A stretch of 64,000 nucleotides of DNA from Corynespora cassiicola (lineage: Eukaryota; Ascomycota; Dothideomycetes; Pleosporales; Corynesporascaceae). Within the stretch, counting starts at the first letter, position 1, and every line of letters starts with the position of its first letter. Where the stretch lies: contig JAEUWY010000002.1 in assembly GCA_022059125.1 (NCBI GenBank), positions 2,480,001-2,544,000 on the forward strand, given 5' to 3'. The translations under genes were made by a program, and so were the position numbers. Of the stretch, positions 1-10,555 are shown piece by piece. The notes under the pieces are model-generated. The model saw nothing but the letters and a program-made list of their open reading frames with translations, made no database searches and was not told where the DNA came from.

Positions 1-1452
1 GGGGTGTTTGCTTCGAAAGATTTGTAAGATTTTTGGATATATACCTTGTAGAATCGTTGGGTGGTAAATTAGGGGATTAGATCTATTGTATGTCTCTGCT
101 CTTTCTTGGGCAATGGGATGATTAACATCATTTATGGGCCTTGAGATGCTCTCTTATTATAGGCTGATGACAGGTCTCGTTTCTTAGTGTATAGCCAATG
201 CTTACTGTGTTTAATCAAGGAGCAAATCATATCAAGTACAAACAGAGTATCCAACGAAGCGAATGGTTTCGAACGAACGGTCTAAAAAGCGTGGCTCTTT
301 TGACCACGCTGCTTCTAATTATCCTAAAAGATGGTTTCCAATCTTCACGTGAGACTTCTTCGGATATACTTTAGTCCCTTCTTTCCACTACCTTTATAGT
401 AATTATGCCAAGGAAGAGTTTAGACTGAAGTGCAATTCTAGTAACTTGGCGACTTTTATTTTCTCAAATACATACAGGAGGCTCATCTTTCACGGCGTAA
501 ATTACCAAGTTCCACGCCAAACGGTTCCATTTCTCTATCAATATCAAAACTGTACAAATATCAGGAGACACTGCGTGGAACTCGGCTAGGTCTCACAGTT
601 CCAAGCGAACTTTCTCAGCTCCCTAGCAAGGATATGGACACTAATGCTTCGGTTTCCAATCGGGTTGATAAAGGCACGGCAGCTTTGGTCGACTGCTTTG
701 AGCAATTAGCTTTGAGAATAAGTGCACTGCCGTAGTGCATTCTTACAAATGACCGAACCGGTGTCTGCTGGTCACCAGACCCACCATCCGACTTCTGCTC
801 TGTAGAAGCACCCTTCTCGATCGAACAGTCGACGTGCATTAACAAAAATCGAAAAAATCCACAAAAGGCAGACAATGCACGAAACAGGAAGATGTGTGTT
901 TGATAAACAGTGTAGTGCTACGTTTTGAGTCATGCGGAACGTGGCGGAACTCCAAGACCTGCCAAGCACCCCTAAGCACCTGCTACGTTGACTTTAAATT
1001 GCGATGACCGCGAAAAGGCGGTACTTTGAGGAGAATTACACCGCCCACTTTCATCTCCGAGTCGAATCATACTCAGATGCGCATGAGTTCCATGTTAGGG
1101 AGCTAATTTTAGCGCCGTATGGAGCGTCGATCATCGGCCGTACATCTCTGGAGTCGGTAGCTGAAGATCAGTGCGAATCATCAACACTCGTTTGAAGATC
1201 AAGGAGCCATTTGGTCGTCTCTATACCCTGCCATGCTGATCATTGGAAGAGCAAAAATATTTGGCCCAGGGAAGCGTCGGAGTGTTCACAAAAGGCGCCA
1301 GTCCTATGGGACAGTGTATGTCTCTCGCGGATAGGAGAGTCATCGGCGCTTTCTTCGGGAGCTGCCCCACGACGTTTCTTGGGTTGCCCTCGGAGGGAAC
1401 GGGACGGTATCGAACTCTATTCGTGCCCAAGACTGCATGGTAAAGGGGAGGG
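1..1452. other. Gene-free left edge, AT-rich
   Basis: No coding region could be supported here. The first 600 bases are AT-rich with many stops in all frames. The short open frames between 600 and 1570 lack ATG-plus-splice structure or recognisable motifs. The last 100 bases are the promoter of the AA5 oxidase. Confidence 0.6.
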
Positions 1453-1458
1453 TATAAA
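1453..1458 (+). promoter_or_regulatory. TATA box of the AA5 oxidase gene
   Basis: TATAAA lies 127 bases upstream of the ATG at 1580, in the context GGTATAAATC. The spacing suits a fungal core promoter with a short leader. Inferred from sequence only. Confidence 0.5.
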
Positions 1459-1579
1459 TCAAATGCCTCCCTCTGCACTGACTATGATCTCAAGGCTCAG
1501 TTCTCTGCCTGCACAGTCACTCGTTTACCTTGCCTTTTTTTTGACAGGCGTCCAATCATTCACATAAGGTTAATTGAAG

Positions 1580-3118
1580 ATGTATTCCTACACCAATGTC
1601 GCGCTGTCTCTTTTGCCTTTCCTTTTACCAACAACGTCAGCCCAAGGAGAATGGGGGCCCGTCGTCGAGCTCCCCATCATCCCCGCGGCGGCGTACATTG
1701 TACCTGATACACCCAAAGCCGAGCGAATAATGTTTTTTTCAGCATATTCTCCGTTCGCTGCTGGAGGATCCCATGGCATGACCGCCTTTGTCGAGTACAA
1801 CTATGTCACTGGAGAGACCATCTCGCGGCGAATCAACAACACCCAGCACGACATGTTCTGCCCTGGCATGAACTACCAGGCCGACGGGAGCGTCATCATC
1901 ACCGGAGGATCCAACGCGGAGGTAACCACCATCTACGAGCCCGACACGAACACGTACAGACGCGGCTCCGACATGCAAATCCCCCGCGGCTACCAAACCT
2001 CGGTCCTCACCTCCGAAGGCAAGACCTTCACCATCGGCGGCTCCTGGAGTGGCGACCCCCGCGGCAACAAGACGGGCGAGATCTACGATCCCGCCACCGA
2101 TACCTGGACCCTCCTCCCCGGCTGCGACGACACCCCCATGCTGACCCAAGACGCCCTCAACGAAGCCGACAACCACGCCTGGCTCTTCCCCTGGACGGAC
2201 GGCTGGGTCTTCCAGGCGGGCCCCAGCCGCAACATGAACTGGTTCGACACAAAGGGCGCCGGCGCCGTGCACCCGGCGGGTCTGCGCTACGCAGCCAACG
2301 ACTCCATGTGCGGCGTGCACGTCATGTTCGACACAGGCAAGATCTTCTCCGCGGGCGGCTCGCAAATCTACCACAACTCGCCGGGCCAGGCGTTCGCGCA
2401 CCTGACCGAGATTGGCGACGTGGGGCAGGAGGCGCGCGTAGAGCGGCTCCCGGACATGGCGTATCCGCGCGCCTTCGCCAACGTGGTCGTGCTGCCCGAC
2501 GGCAAGGTGCTGGTTACGGGCGGGCAGCGGTTCGCCATGGGATTCACGGACCGCGATCCCGTGTTTGTGCCCGAGTTGTTTGATCCGGCGACGAAGACGT
2601 TTACCGAGATGGCGCCTGAGAGTGTGGTGCGGGCCTATCACTCCATCTCCATTCTGCTTCCGGATGCGAGGGTGCTGAGTGGAGGGGGAGGGCTGTGTTG
2701 GTGGCCGTCTGGCAACGAGACGGCGATTCATGGAATCTGCCCGCGCGATACGGTGGATCACCCCGACTTTCAGATCTTCACCCCGGATTACTTGCGTACT
2801 GGGGACCCACGGCCTGTCATTGAGAATGTGGCGGGACTGAGGGGGAATGCGGTTAGGCCCGGGGAGATGTTGAGGGTCACGCTTGATGGGCCGGCTGAGG
2901 GGGCCACGTTCTCTATCATCAGGGTTGGGACGGTGACGCATGGGGTTAACAGCGATCAGAGGCGGATACCACTCACCCCGGAGGTCGATGGGAATGATGC
3001 GGTTTTGAGGCTACCGGCAGACTCGGGGATCTTACTGGCTGGACCGTGGTATCTTTTTGCATTGAGTGCCGAGGGAGTGCCGAGTGAGGCGCACACGTTT
3101 TTTGTGAATCTCGGGTAG
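1580..3118 (+). CDS. Secreted copper-radical oxidase, AA5 family (galactose/alcohol oxidase type)
   Basis: A 512-residue single-exon protein. The open frame begins earlier at a TTG (1574), but the first ATG is at 1580 and gives a clean signal peptide (about residues 1-21, ending TTSAQG). The mature part is a Kelch-like seven-bladed propeller followed by the C-terminal domain of galactose oxidase. All copper and radical residues of the Fusarium enzyme can be aligned: Cys94 (DMFCPG) and Tyr138 (RGYQ) for the thioether cofactor, Trp156 stacked on it (GGSWSG), axial Tyr353 and His354 (RAYHS), and His454 (THGVN). The N-terminal carbohydrate-binding domain of classical galactose oxidase is absent, as in the Colletotrichum-type alcohol oxidases, but the stacking Trp is retained. 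It would oxidise a primary alcohol (sugar C6, glycerol or aliphatic) to an aldehyde with release of hydrogen peroxide, outside the cell. Substrate cannot be read from the sequence. Confidence 0.93.
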   Translation: MYSYTNVALSLLPFLLPTTSAQGEWGPVVELPIIPAAAYIVPDTPKAERIMFFSAYSPFAAGGSHGMTAFVEYNYVTGETISRRINNTQHDMFCPGMNYQADGSVIITGGSNAEVTTIYEPDTNTYRRGSDMQIPRGYQTSVLTSEGKTFTIGGSWSGDPRGNKTGEIYDPATDTWTLLPGCDDTPMLTQDALNEADNHAWLFPWTDGWVFQAGPSRNMNWFDTKGAGAVHPAGLRYAANDSMCGVHVMFDTGKIFSAGGSQIYHNSPGQAFAHLTEIGDVGQEARVERLPDMAYPRAFANVVVLPDGKVLVTGGQRFAMGFTDRDPVFVPELFDPATKTFTEMAPESVVRAYHSISILLPDARVLSGGGGLCWWPSGNETAIHGICPRDTVDHPDFQIFTPDYLRTGDPRPVIENVAGLRGNAVRPGEMLRVTLDGPAEGATFSIIRVGTVTHGVNSDQRRIPLTPEVDGNDAVLRLPADSGILLAGPWYLFALSAEGVPSEAHTFFVNLG

Positions 3119-3918
3119 AGCCTGATTCAGGCAAAGGTGTTGAGATAGGTACAGCTAGTGGTGACAAGCTAGTATGACGAATATGTAACGAAGGAATCGC
3201 CATATCATAGTAAATGTTTGACCAAGCGGTCATTTTGTGAAGAGGGAAGCTATTGTGTATGCCACTGATGTGACAGGCTATGCTCTTACTGACTTACATT
3301 GGTGCTCTACGCGAAGATATATATTCCATTGCTTCAGGTCTGGTCTGCTGTAGAGTTGCCTGGAGGAGCCTCTTATGAGGTAATGTCTGACGGCTGAAGA
3401 TGGATGACTGGAGGTGGTTTCTGAAAAACCTTAATCACCATCAAAGCTTAAACTCATGTTCTGCTACCTTTGTAGGCTTTATGGAGTGAATTTGATAGTA
3501 GTGATGAACAAGTGACTTATTCATCCAGACGCCATGGCAAGAGTCGTCGACATGATGGATCGTTTGGTGAGTGTGACATATCTAGCGAATGAAGTAACAG
3601 AATCTGACTGTGTTGCTCTTGGTGTTAAAACTTGCACACCTGATGTTACTAGATTAGTGCTCAAAATTTCTGGAGCATACTTGACATTGACATTCTACAT
3701 TCGGGGAGCCAAGTAGTTCCTGCCCCACCGAGATTATTCGCTAACGTACTCTTCCAGTTACTTCTTTACCTTTCTGTTTCTCATTTTAGCTTAAATAGTC
3801 TAGTCGTAAGCGAGTATCAGTAGCCCTATATTGACTTGAGTGATTTTACATACAAAACATGCGTGACTGCCTCTGCATAGATACAACTCAACTAATCCTA
3901 CATCCCATCACCGCCACA
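3119..3918. other. Intergenic, between the AA5 oxidase and the NDUFAF7-like gene
   Basis: Convergent 3' ends (plus-strand oxidase, minus-strand methyltransferase). No gene seen. Short frames near 3534 and 3859 have no motifs; the latter is antisense to the next gene. Confidence 0.6.
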
Positions 3919-5642
3919 CTATCCCATAATATCCCCTCCAAACCCCACAGGCCTCCTAACGCCCCCCTCGGCTTTATACGGCACAACAGCGAGCGCCTTA
4001 TAAAGCTTCCCCATCCCCTGCGGCCCCCGATCCACCAACCGCTTCCACCCTGTTTCCAACCGCCTCTTCGTCTCCTCATCCTTTGCATTCCGCAAAAGCC
4101 GCTCCGCGCGCTCCTTGATGCCCATGGTGGACAAGAAGAAGCTCTGATCGACCGGCCCATGGACCTCGACGCCCGGTGAAGCGCGCAGCGCCGCCTCAGC
4201 CAAGGCAACAAAGTCGACGTCGGCGGACAGATCGACTAGGCCCGGGGTGATGAAGGGCGAGCATGGGCGGTGGTGCCGAATGCCGCGCAGGGTGTTGGTA
4301 GGGATAGTGGATTGAGTGCCGTAGTCGAGGATTAGGGCTGCGCCTGAGGGCTTGGGCTTCTCGAAGGGCTTGATGGGCTGTGACTTTGTGAGTGTGGGTT
4401 TTGTGGGCGGGGGTGAGGAGGCGGGTTTGGAGGGATTGGAGCCGCCTATGCGGACGGCGAAGTCGGAAATGTAGGAGAGGGATTCGGGGGATATTTCGAT
4501 GATGGCGTCTGGGGTGTTTTCGAGCGCCTTGTATCGTTCTGATATTTGGGGTAGGTAAAGGGAGTGTGGTGTCGGTGTCTTGGAAACTGTCAGGTGGAAC
4601 TCGGGCTTGGGTTCCTTATCCTTTGGTGCAGATTCTGAGACTTGGGCGTCTTGTGATTCTTGGATGGGCGCCACTACAAGCTCATGCCATTGATTTTTCG
4701 GCGCCGTAGGACCGCTCTTCGGCTTTATGGGGCCAGTGGGGGTCATGATTGTCGTGGAAGCCGGAATCTGCGACTGAGCCACATTCTGGAATACGTGAAT
4801 GGGGAGAGCATCGAAGAATTCGTGTGCGAGGATAAATGGGGTGGAGGTTTCCTCTGTTGGATGTTAGTGGAGGTTTGCGGAGAGATGGTCGTTGCATACC
4901 TTTGGGCACTAAACGAATGTCTTCACACCATATAACCTTACAGCCTGGCATGTATTTACATTCCGCTGTCCAACCAATATCCGTCTCCTTTGTCTCTTCG
5001 GTGCCACACAAGAGCTTTGCTTGTTGAGCTCGAAGCTGTGGTGATGCCTCTATCATATAGATGGCCTCGATGTTTCCTGAAAGCCGCTTGAAACTCGCAA
5101 GTGTCTGCTGTGTGTCAGGATCCATTCAATTTCTCCAGATACGATTGAAATGGCTCATTGAGGCATACCCTAAGCACGTCGTCCATCAGCGTCCCTCGTC
5201 CCGGTCCGACCTCGATGATCTGAACATTTTCGCTTCTTCCCTGGGCCAGCCATTCTGCGTATAGCCAGATCCCGACCAGCTCCCCGAACACCTGACTGAT
5301 TTCAGGTGACGTTATAAAGTCACCTTTTGCTCCGAACTGATCGTGGCCGGTCGTCTGTCGCGTATAGTATCCGCCCTCCGGGGCCGTGAGACACTGGCGC
5401 ATGTATGAGGCTACAGGAATAGGGCCTGTCGTCTACGCGTTACATTAGACATCTACAGCCACAGCTGAGCGGATTCCGCATACCGTGATAGCCTCACCCA
5501 ACATCTTCGCCAGAGGCGTCGACCACTGCCTCTCCTTGGTCGACGACCATCGCAGTCCATACTGCGCGGCTCTGCGCGTCGCCAGACGCGGCGAAGAGTA
5601 TCGCGCAGCCGTTTGAACCAAATTGAGAGATTTCGCCCTCAT
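3919..5642 (-). CDS. Mitochondrial NDUFAF7/MidA-type SAM-dependent arginine methyltransferase
   Basis: Four exons on the minus strand: 5642-5484, 5432-5169, 5107-4900 and 4853-3919, giving 521 residues. Introns are 51, 61 and 46 bp, with GTATGC donors; the second has a CTGAC branch site and an ambiguous CAGCAG acceptor (one Gln more or less). The start is the ATG at 5642: an upstream GTG (5732) was rejected, and the ATG gives a basic, Ser-rich mitochondrial presequence. Family signature in exon 2: TTGPIPVASYMRQCL, then GAKGDFITSPEISQVFGE and the SAM-binding EVGPGRGTLMDD, followed by YMIEASPQLR and, in exon 4, AHEFFDALPIHVF. NDUFAF7 dimethylates an arginine of the NDUFS2 subunit early in complex I assembly; that role is family knowledge. 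Exon 4 holds a Pro/Lys-rich low-complexity insertion common in fungal orthologues. It is divergent from the CDK11-like gene, 202 bp apart. Confidence 0.92.
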
Positions 5643-5844
5643 GATCCTCGTGGTTATCGAAAAGCCATGACGTCTCCACCCCCGAGTCAAATCTTCAAAG
5701 TCGCGGAGGTCCGCCGGAGGAGCTATGACCACCTCCTAATTCCACCAAACACGTGCTCCAGCCTTACCTTGCTCCAACCTCGACACCTGCGCCAACCACA
5801 ATCCACCATCTCGACGATCTAGCGCATCGAGAATTGCGCGCGCC
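5643..5844. promoter_or_regulatory. Shared divergent promoter, NDUFAF7-like and CDK11-like genes
   Basis: Only 202 bases separate the two ATGs, so both promoters must share this interval. It has no clear TATA box. It is inferred to be a bidirectional housekeeping promoter. Confidence 0.5.
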
Positions 5845-7304
5845 ATGGCATCAAGATGGGCCGACGATGAAGCCGACAAGGCCGAGGACGCGCGACGAAA
5901 GAGGGAGAAGGAAGAGAAGAAGCGCCTGAAGCTACAAAAGCAGCAAGAAGCGGAAGAGGCAGCGCGCAAGGCGCAAGAGGCCGAGGCGCGCCCAGCAAAG
6001 AGAAGACGATTATCGACCGAAGGAGAGGATGATGGCGCGTCAAAGGGAGCAGAAAGCGAGAGAAAGTTGTTGCGCTTCGAAGGCGGTGGATGGGGCCCGT
6101 GCCGCCAAGTGACCAACTTCGAGGTCCTGAATCACATTGAGGAGGGTTCGTATGGATGGGTCTCTCGCGCAAAAGAGCTCTCGACAGGCTCGGTAGTCGC
6201 TCTGAAAAAGGTCAAAATGGACACAGCCTCCCAAGAGGGCTTTCCCGTTACTGCGCTGCGCGAGATCAACATCTTGCAGAAAGCCCGACACCCAAACATA
6301 GTCGATCTCAAGGAAGTCCTTGCGGGAGAGACTTCGAACGAAGTCGTGCTCGTGATGGAGTTTGTTGAGCATGACCTGAAGACCTTGCAAGAGGACATGT
6401 CCGAGCCTTTTCTTGCAAGCGAAGTCAAAACCCTGCTCAAGCAGCTTACATCCGCCATTGGGTTTTTACACGAGAATTCGATCATGCATCGCGATCTCAA
6501 AACTTCAAATATTCTCGTATCTAATCGGGGAATTTTGAAGATTGCTGATTTTGGCATGGCGCGGTACATCCCACCATCTACAGCGCCTTTGACGCAGCTC
6601 GTCGTGACGCTTTGGTACCGAGCACCTGAGTTGTTACTGGGTACCGAAGACTACGGAGTCGAGATAGTGAGTAGACTCTCCTATGCGTATGAAATGTTGT
6701 ATCCTCAAGTCTCACGGAAATCGTACTTCTCGAATCTTTGATATCGGATCCATTGCTGACGCGTACTCTTCTTACCCAGGACATGTGGAGTTTAGGCTGT
6801 ATTTTTGGTGAGCTTTTGGCCAGGGAGCCCATTCTTCAAGGCACAAATGAGGTCGACGAACTCAGCAAAATATTCGCCCTGTGCGGTCTCCCTTCAGAAA
6901 GAACATGGCCAGATTTCTATCGCATGACCAACGCCAAATCGCTCAAATTACCGCGTGATCCGAACTCCGCCTCTACCTATTCTCTCATCCGCAAGAAATT
7001 TCCCTTCCTGACGAATGCTGGGTCCGAACTTCTCAGCTCGCTGTTGTCTCTAAATCCCAAGAGTCGCCCGACGGCCCAAGAGATGCTCGAGCATCCTTAC
7101 TTCAGCGAACAACCAAAGCCCAAGCCCACGGAACTGTTCCCTACGTTTCCGAGCAAAGCGGGCCAGGAGAAGAGGAGAAGAAAGAGTCCACATGCACCGA
7201 AGCGCGGAGAGGCCAAGGGTCTGCAAAAGGTCGACTTCAGCGGCCTATTCGCCGGTAGGGAAGAGGAACACAAGGGTGCCGGGTTTTCACTCAAGATGGG
7301 CTAG
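5845..7304 (+). CDS. CDK10/CDK11 (PITSLRE)-type cyclin-dependent protein kinase
   Basis: Two exons, 5845-6666 and 6780-7304, separated by a 113-bp intron (GTGAGT donor, CCCAG acceptor); 448 residues. Residues 1-75 are a highly charged Arg/Lys/Glu coiled-coil-like tail with a nuclear signal-like AKRRRLS. The kinase domain starts about residue 90: glycine loop EEGSYGWV (99-106), catalytic Lys121, cyclin-contact helix PVTALRE (134-140, the PITSLRE equivalent), HRD at 215-217, DFG at 235-237, and activation segment ending TLWYRAPELLLG. The intron falls just before DMWSLGCIFGELL. The charged N-terminus and the PxTxLRE helix point to the CDK11 group (fission yeast Ppk23-like), which acts in transcription and pre-mRNA processing. 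The C-terminal tail is basic and disordered, ending GAGFSLKMG. Confidence 0.93.
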
Positions 7305-7518
7305 ATACCATGTTCTGGAGACCAATGTTTTGATATTGATGTATTACTCTAAAAAATTATAGGACTGCCATGACAATCCGAAGAACAAATCCAAGTCGCT
7401 TCTAAAAGAAAGAAAAAAAAAATCCAACCCATGATTAAAAAAGCGCCCTCGCTATGCAATGCCAAAAATCGGTCGCATCCCTCTCTTTTCTCTCATCATA
7501 CATTAGCCCAAGGTGCAC

Positions 7519-8094
7519 CTAGTAGTAGGCAATCCAAGGACCGTCGGTCTTGCTCCACTTCATCTTCGCCGCCTCGCCAACTGCAACGACTTCCCAGGCG
7601 TAGGGAACATCCTTGTTAGCCTCCGGGCACGGGAACTCGAACGAGCCCCAAACAACCTCCGCCTGCCCGCCCGGCACAACGCGCATGCGGCCCAGCTGCT
7701 GTCCACGCTTGTTGTTCGGCGCGCCGCCCGCGACTCCGGGAATGTCGTCCATGACGGCCTTGGTGGTCTGGAAGACGTCGAACTCGGGCACCTGGGCGCC
7801 GAACTGCTCGACCGTGTAGTCTGTGCCGTCGAGCTCGAACATGAACTTGCACGTCTTGCCCGTGGACTGCTCGTAGAAGTAGAAGTTTGACATTGTGCTG
7901 AGCTCCGGGGCGCCGTTTTTGCGCTCCACCTTGCCGAATTCGGAGTCAAAGTCTACGGCGCCGTTGCTCTGGTTGTAGACGTTTGTGGTGGCTGGGTAGT
8001 AAAAGGTTTGCAGTTCCGGTGTTCCGAAGGGGACGGGAGCGGCGGAGATGGTGGAGGCGAGCGCCAAGATGGTAGCAGCGACGGTGGACTTCAT
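7519..8094 (-). CDS. Secreted protein, possibly related to the But2 C-terminal domain
   Basis: Single exon, 191 residues, ATG at 8094. A signal peptide is clear (residues 1-18, ending TISAAPVP). The mature protein has one Cys pair (KTCKF near residue 82 and EFPCPEA near 156), consistent with one disulfide, and alternating hydrophobic segments that suggest a beta-sandwich. The arrangement NFYF..KTCKFMFEL ... NNKRGQQLGRMRVVPGG ... FPCP ... YAWEV resembles fungal secreted proteins annotated with the But2 C-terminal domain, but I could not run a profile, so this is tentative. No catalytic motif is seen. Such proteins are common in secretomes of plant-associated ascomycetes. A minus-strand TATAAA (complement of 8341-8346) lies 247 bases upstream. 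Confidence 0.75.
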   Translation of the reverse strand: MKSTVAATILALASTISAAPVPFGTPELQTFYYPATTNVYNQSNGAVDFDSEFGKVERKNGAPELSTMSNFYFYEQSTGKTCKFMFELDGTDYTVEQFGAQVPEFDVFQTTKAVMDDIPGVAGGAPNNKRGQQLGRMRVVPGGQAEVVWGSFEFPCPEANKDVPYAWEVVAVGEAAKMKWSKTDGPWIAYY

Positions 8095-9211
8095 TTTGAG
8101 TTGGATTGTTCAAGTGTTGCAGGTGAGCGATTTATATGGCTGGTGGAGAGGCAAGGCTAGGAATGCGATGGTGATTTGCTTTTGGCAATGCAGCGACTGG
8201 TGAGGCTCTTTACGAAAGGGAGATGAGAGAAACTGAAGTGAGAAACTGAAAGGAAACCGAAAGGAAATCCTCGTTACTGTTCTTGTTGTTGCGATTGTAG
8301 ATGGGTTGATGGTTCTGAGAAGCGTCGTCCTCAGGCCCTCTTTATACACTCAGAGTCTATTCTGGGTTCCCCAGACTTGGTATTCCCAACATCAAAATGT
8401 CGCACACCGCCCGCTGCCATCTTCGGTCCAGCAGTAGCCAAATGCAACCTCGCGAACTTCGCCTCCTTGTTGTGTAGAGTTGCCCCGCGAACGCACGGTT
8501 GCTGTGCCGTCTCTAAGCCTCAAACCTTGCGCGATAGGAAAGGTGGAGTAATACGGCCCACCGCCAATGCACGTGCGGAGAACGAGCTGACCGAGCTACC
8601 GACCGCATGCAGAACTATTGCATTAGCGCCAAGGCTTGCAGAGTAGTTACTGGGGGCGGAGGCGGCACAGTGGACATCCGCCACAGCCGGATTGGTAGAT
8701 GGCGTTGTCACGCCGCGTGTGGCTGGTCGAGACGGTAAGCCGCAAAAATAGATGGCTGTGAAGTTGCTTTTGTAGCTTTCAGCTGCTCGCTTGGTAAGGA
8801 GATGGAATTGGTGTTTATATGCACTAAACACTGCGATATGGCTCTGGGTGCTGATGCAGTCGACGGGAGGCCTCTGGCGGGAAGTGTACGTTCCGACAGC
8901 TCTGCCACGAAAGCTTTCATGTACAACAACTCAATCAAACACCCCGACTACCAAATTCGCAGGATCAAAGTCTCTCAAATGGTTTTGTTTCGCATCGTTA
9001 GCCTTGACTTAAGACTTTCTTTAATGACTCGGGCAGTTTTGGAATGATACTTGCTCGTATGGCACAGTTTGATTGCGTTATAGACATTATTTATCCATGC
9101 ATGACGTTCTTACGAGCCATATGTCAACGGAGCACACCCAATATCCATGCGCCAATCGTCAACATTCCGTGCCTCATGCCACAGCTTTCCAAAGCTCGCC
9201 AACACTCAAGC
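8095..9211. other. Intergenic between two secreted-protein genes
   Basis: Holds the promoter of the But2-like gene at the left. No coding exon, tRNA or repeat was recognised in the rest; the short frames have no motifs and no signal peptides. Confidence 0.55.
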
Positions 9212-9697
9212 CTAGAGCTCGAGGAAATCGAAAGGCGTGATGGTGAATTCCCGGGTCGAAGCGGAGTTCACACTGCCATAGACAGCATAGGTCCTTTGGG
9301 GCACGGTTAGCTCCTTACTCCAAGTACATCTGCTTACAACCTGGTAGAGTGGCTCGACTTACTTTCCATTGTACGGGAACTTGTACTCGAGCACTCCAGC
9401 TGCTCCGCCACGCATCGTGATGGAAAGCGAACGACCGTTCAAATCTCCCGAGATATCGCTAGTGCAATCTTCCGTGTGGCCTTCCGGGCCGATACCGTTG
9501 CATGTACTCCACGTCGAGAGAGCGGGGACGGGAACACCCGAAATGGTGACTGCCGGGGCGTTGACAGACACGTTTATCCAGCAAACGCCTACACAGCCGT
9601 CGCTATAATTGCTCATGGACCATTGGTAAGTCGATGGGACGGGAATCGCAAGGGCGGAGGAAGCCGCAGCTAGAAGAAGTCCGTACGAAAAGTGCAT
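9212..9697 (-). CDS. Small secreted four-cysteine protein (candidate effector-like)
   Basis: Two-exon model on the minus strand: 9697-9363 and 9317-9212, with a 45-bp intron (GTAAGT donor, weaker TTGGAG acceptor), giving 146 residues. The longer frame starting at 9736 was rejected in favour of the ATG at 9697, which opens a good signal peptide (residues 1-17). The mature protein has four Cys (35, 39, 66, 78), enough for two disulfides, and many Ser/Thr/Val beta-prone stretches. The 12-residue Cys66-Cys78 spacing recalls the second disulfide of AA1-like (Alt a 1) proteins, but the first pair does not fit well, so I do not assign the family. Function unknown. The exon 2 join is the less certain part: the alternative CAG acceptor would leave a 33-bp intron, which is too short. 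Confidence 0.62.
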
Positions 9698-9790
9698 TAT
9701 GGCAATGTGTCGGGGATGGGAAATCAATATGTACAAATCGGAGCTGGTAGCGAAGGTGCAGCCTCGAATTCACGCGGCATATCTTCGCGG

Positions 9791-9797
9791 TTTTATA
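9791..9797 (-). promoter_or_regulatory. TATA box of the small secreted protein gene
   Basis: TATAAAA on the minus strand about 95 bases upstream of the ATG at 9697, a suitable core-promoter distance. Supports the chosen start. Confidence 0.5.
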
Positions 9798-10555
9798 TGT
9801 CCACGCCCTTCAGCTTGCCAAGTTCATGGACATGCTGTCGACTGATGTCGATATTAATCTCGCCACTTGCACCTGCTAAATTCCACAAAAGGCCTGAATT
9901 CCGGATGTTTTTTTAATGAATATAGTGGGGGGTTGTCGGCGACATGGCCCTATTGCGGAACACTGCGCGGTGCGCCGTTGTCCAGTGCCCATTTCCGTAC
10001 CTGGAAGGCCATTAGAATTCTGCCCGAGAATCTGGTTAAAGAGGAAGTCTCAAAAGGTATGTGGTAGTATTCACACTCCAAGGCTGACTGAAGGCGTTTC
10101 CTAACGTGTAATCCTGAAGGCGTTCAAGGAGTGCGCAGGTGCATGTTAGCCCGTCCTAAGAGGCTGGTTTCATTTTGCTTAGTACCGTATTCTATTGTTT
10201 CTCGGCCCTGTATAGTCCTGGGGTCAATACGGGCCAGTACATCAATCATTCGGTTGCCCTAATCATCAACACCGTCAGCTAATTGCCATGATGCCTAACC
10301 AGCTTTGGGTCATGCCGGATTGGTACTGGTGCGCCTTGGCCTTCCCTTCGGCTGATTCGGCAGTTTCCTGGGTTGTAATAGCAAACACGTGTAAAGCTGA
10401 TGACAAATATCCAACCCTCGGGAAACTAACCAAGCCTAATCGTACCTATAGAAGGTGGACTACCGATCTTGTCAGCCTCCACAAGCATTTCATACAGCTT
10501 CGGCCGCCCCATTCTTGATCCATCCCTACCATCTTGCGTCATTGTTGTAGCCGTC
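9798..10555. other. Intergenic between divergent secreted-protein and esterase genes
   Basis: No gene seen. The short plus-strand frames around 9867-10518 have no motifs. It must hold the promoter of the HSL-type esterase, but no TATA box stands out. Confidence 0.5.

Noticed and set aside
1739..2941. 400-codon open frame antisense to the AA5 oxidase
   Set aside because: Arg/His/Gly-rich shadow created by high GC at third codon positions of the real gene; no motif and no ATG context.
5643..5732. Longer N-terminus for the NDUFAF7-like protein
   Set aside because: Would start at GTG; the ATG at 5642 gives a proper mitochondrial presequence.
7089..7294. Minus-strand frame at the end of the CDK11-like gene
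   Set aside because: Antisense shadow without motif.
9318..9362. Alternative CAG acceptor for the small secreted protein (intron of 33 bp)
   Set aside because: Shorter than functional fungal introns; the GAG acceptor gives 45 bp and a proper stop.
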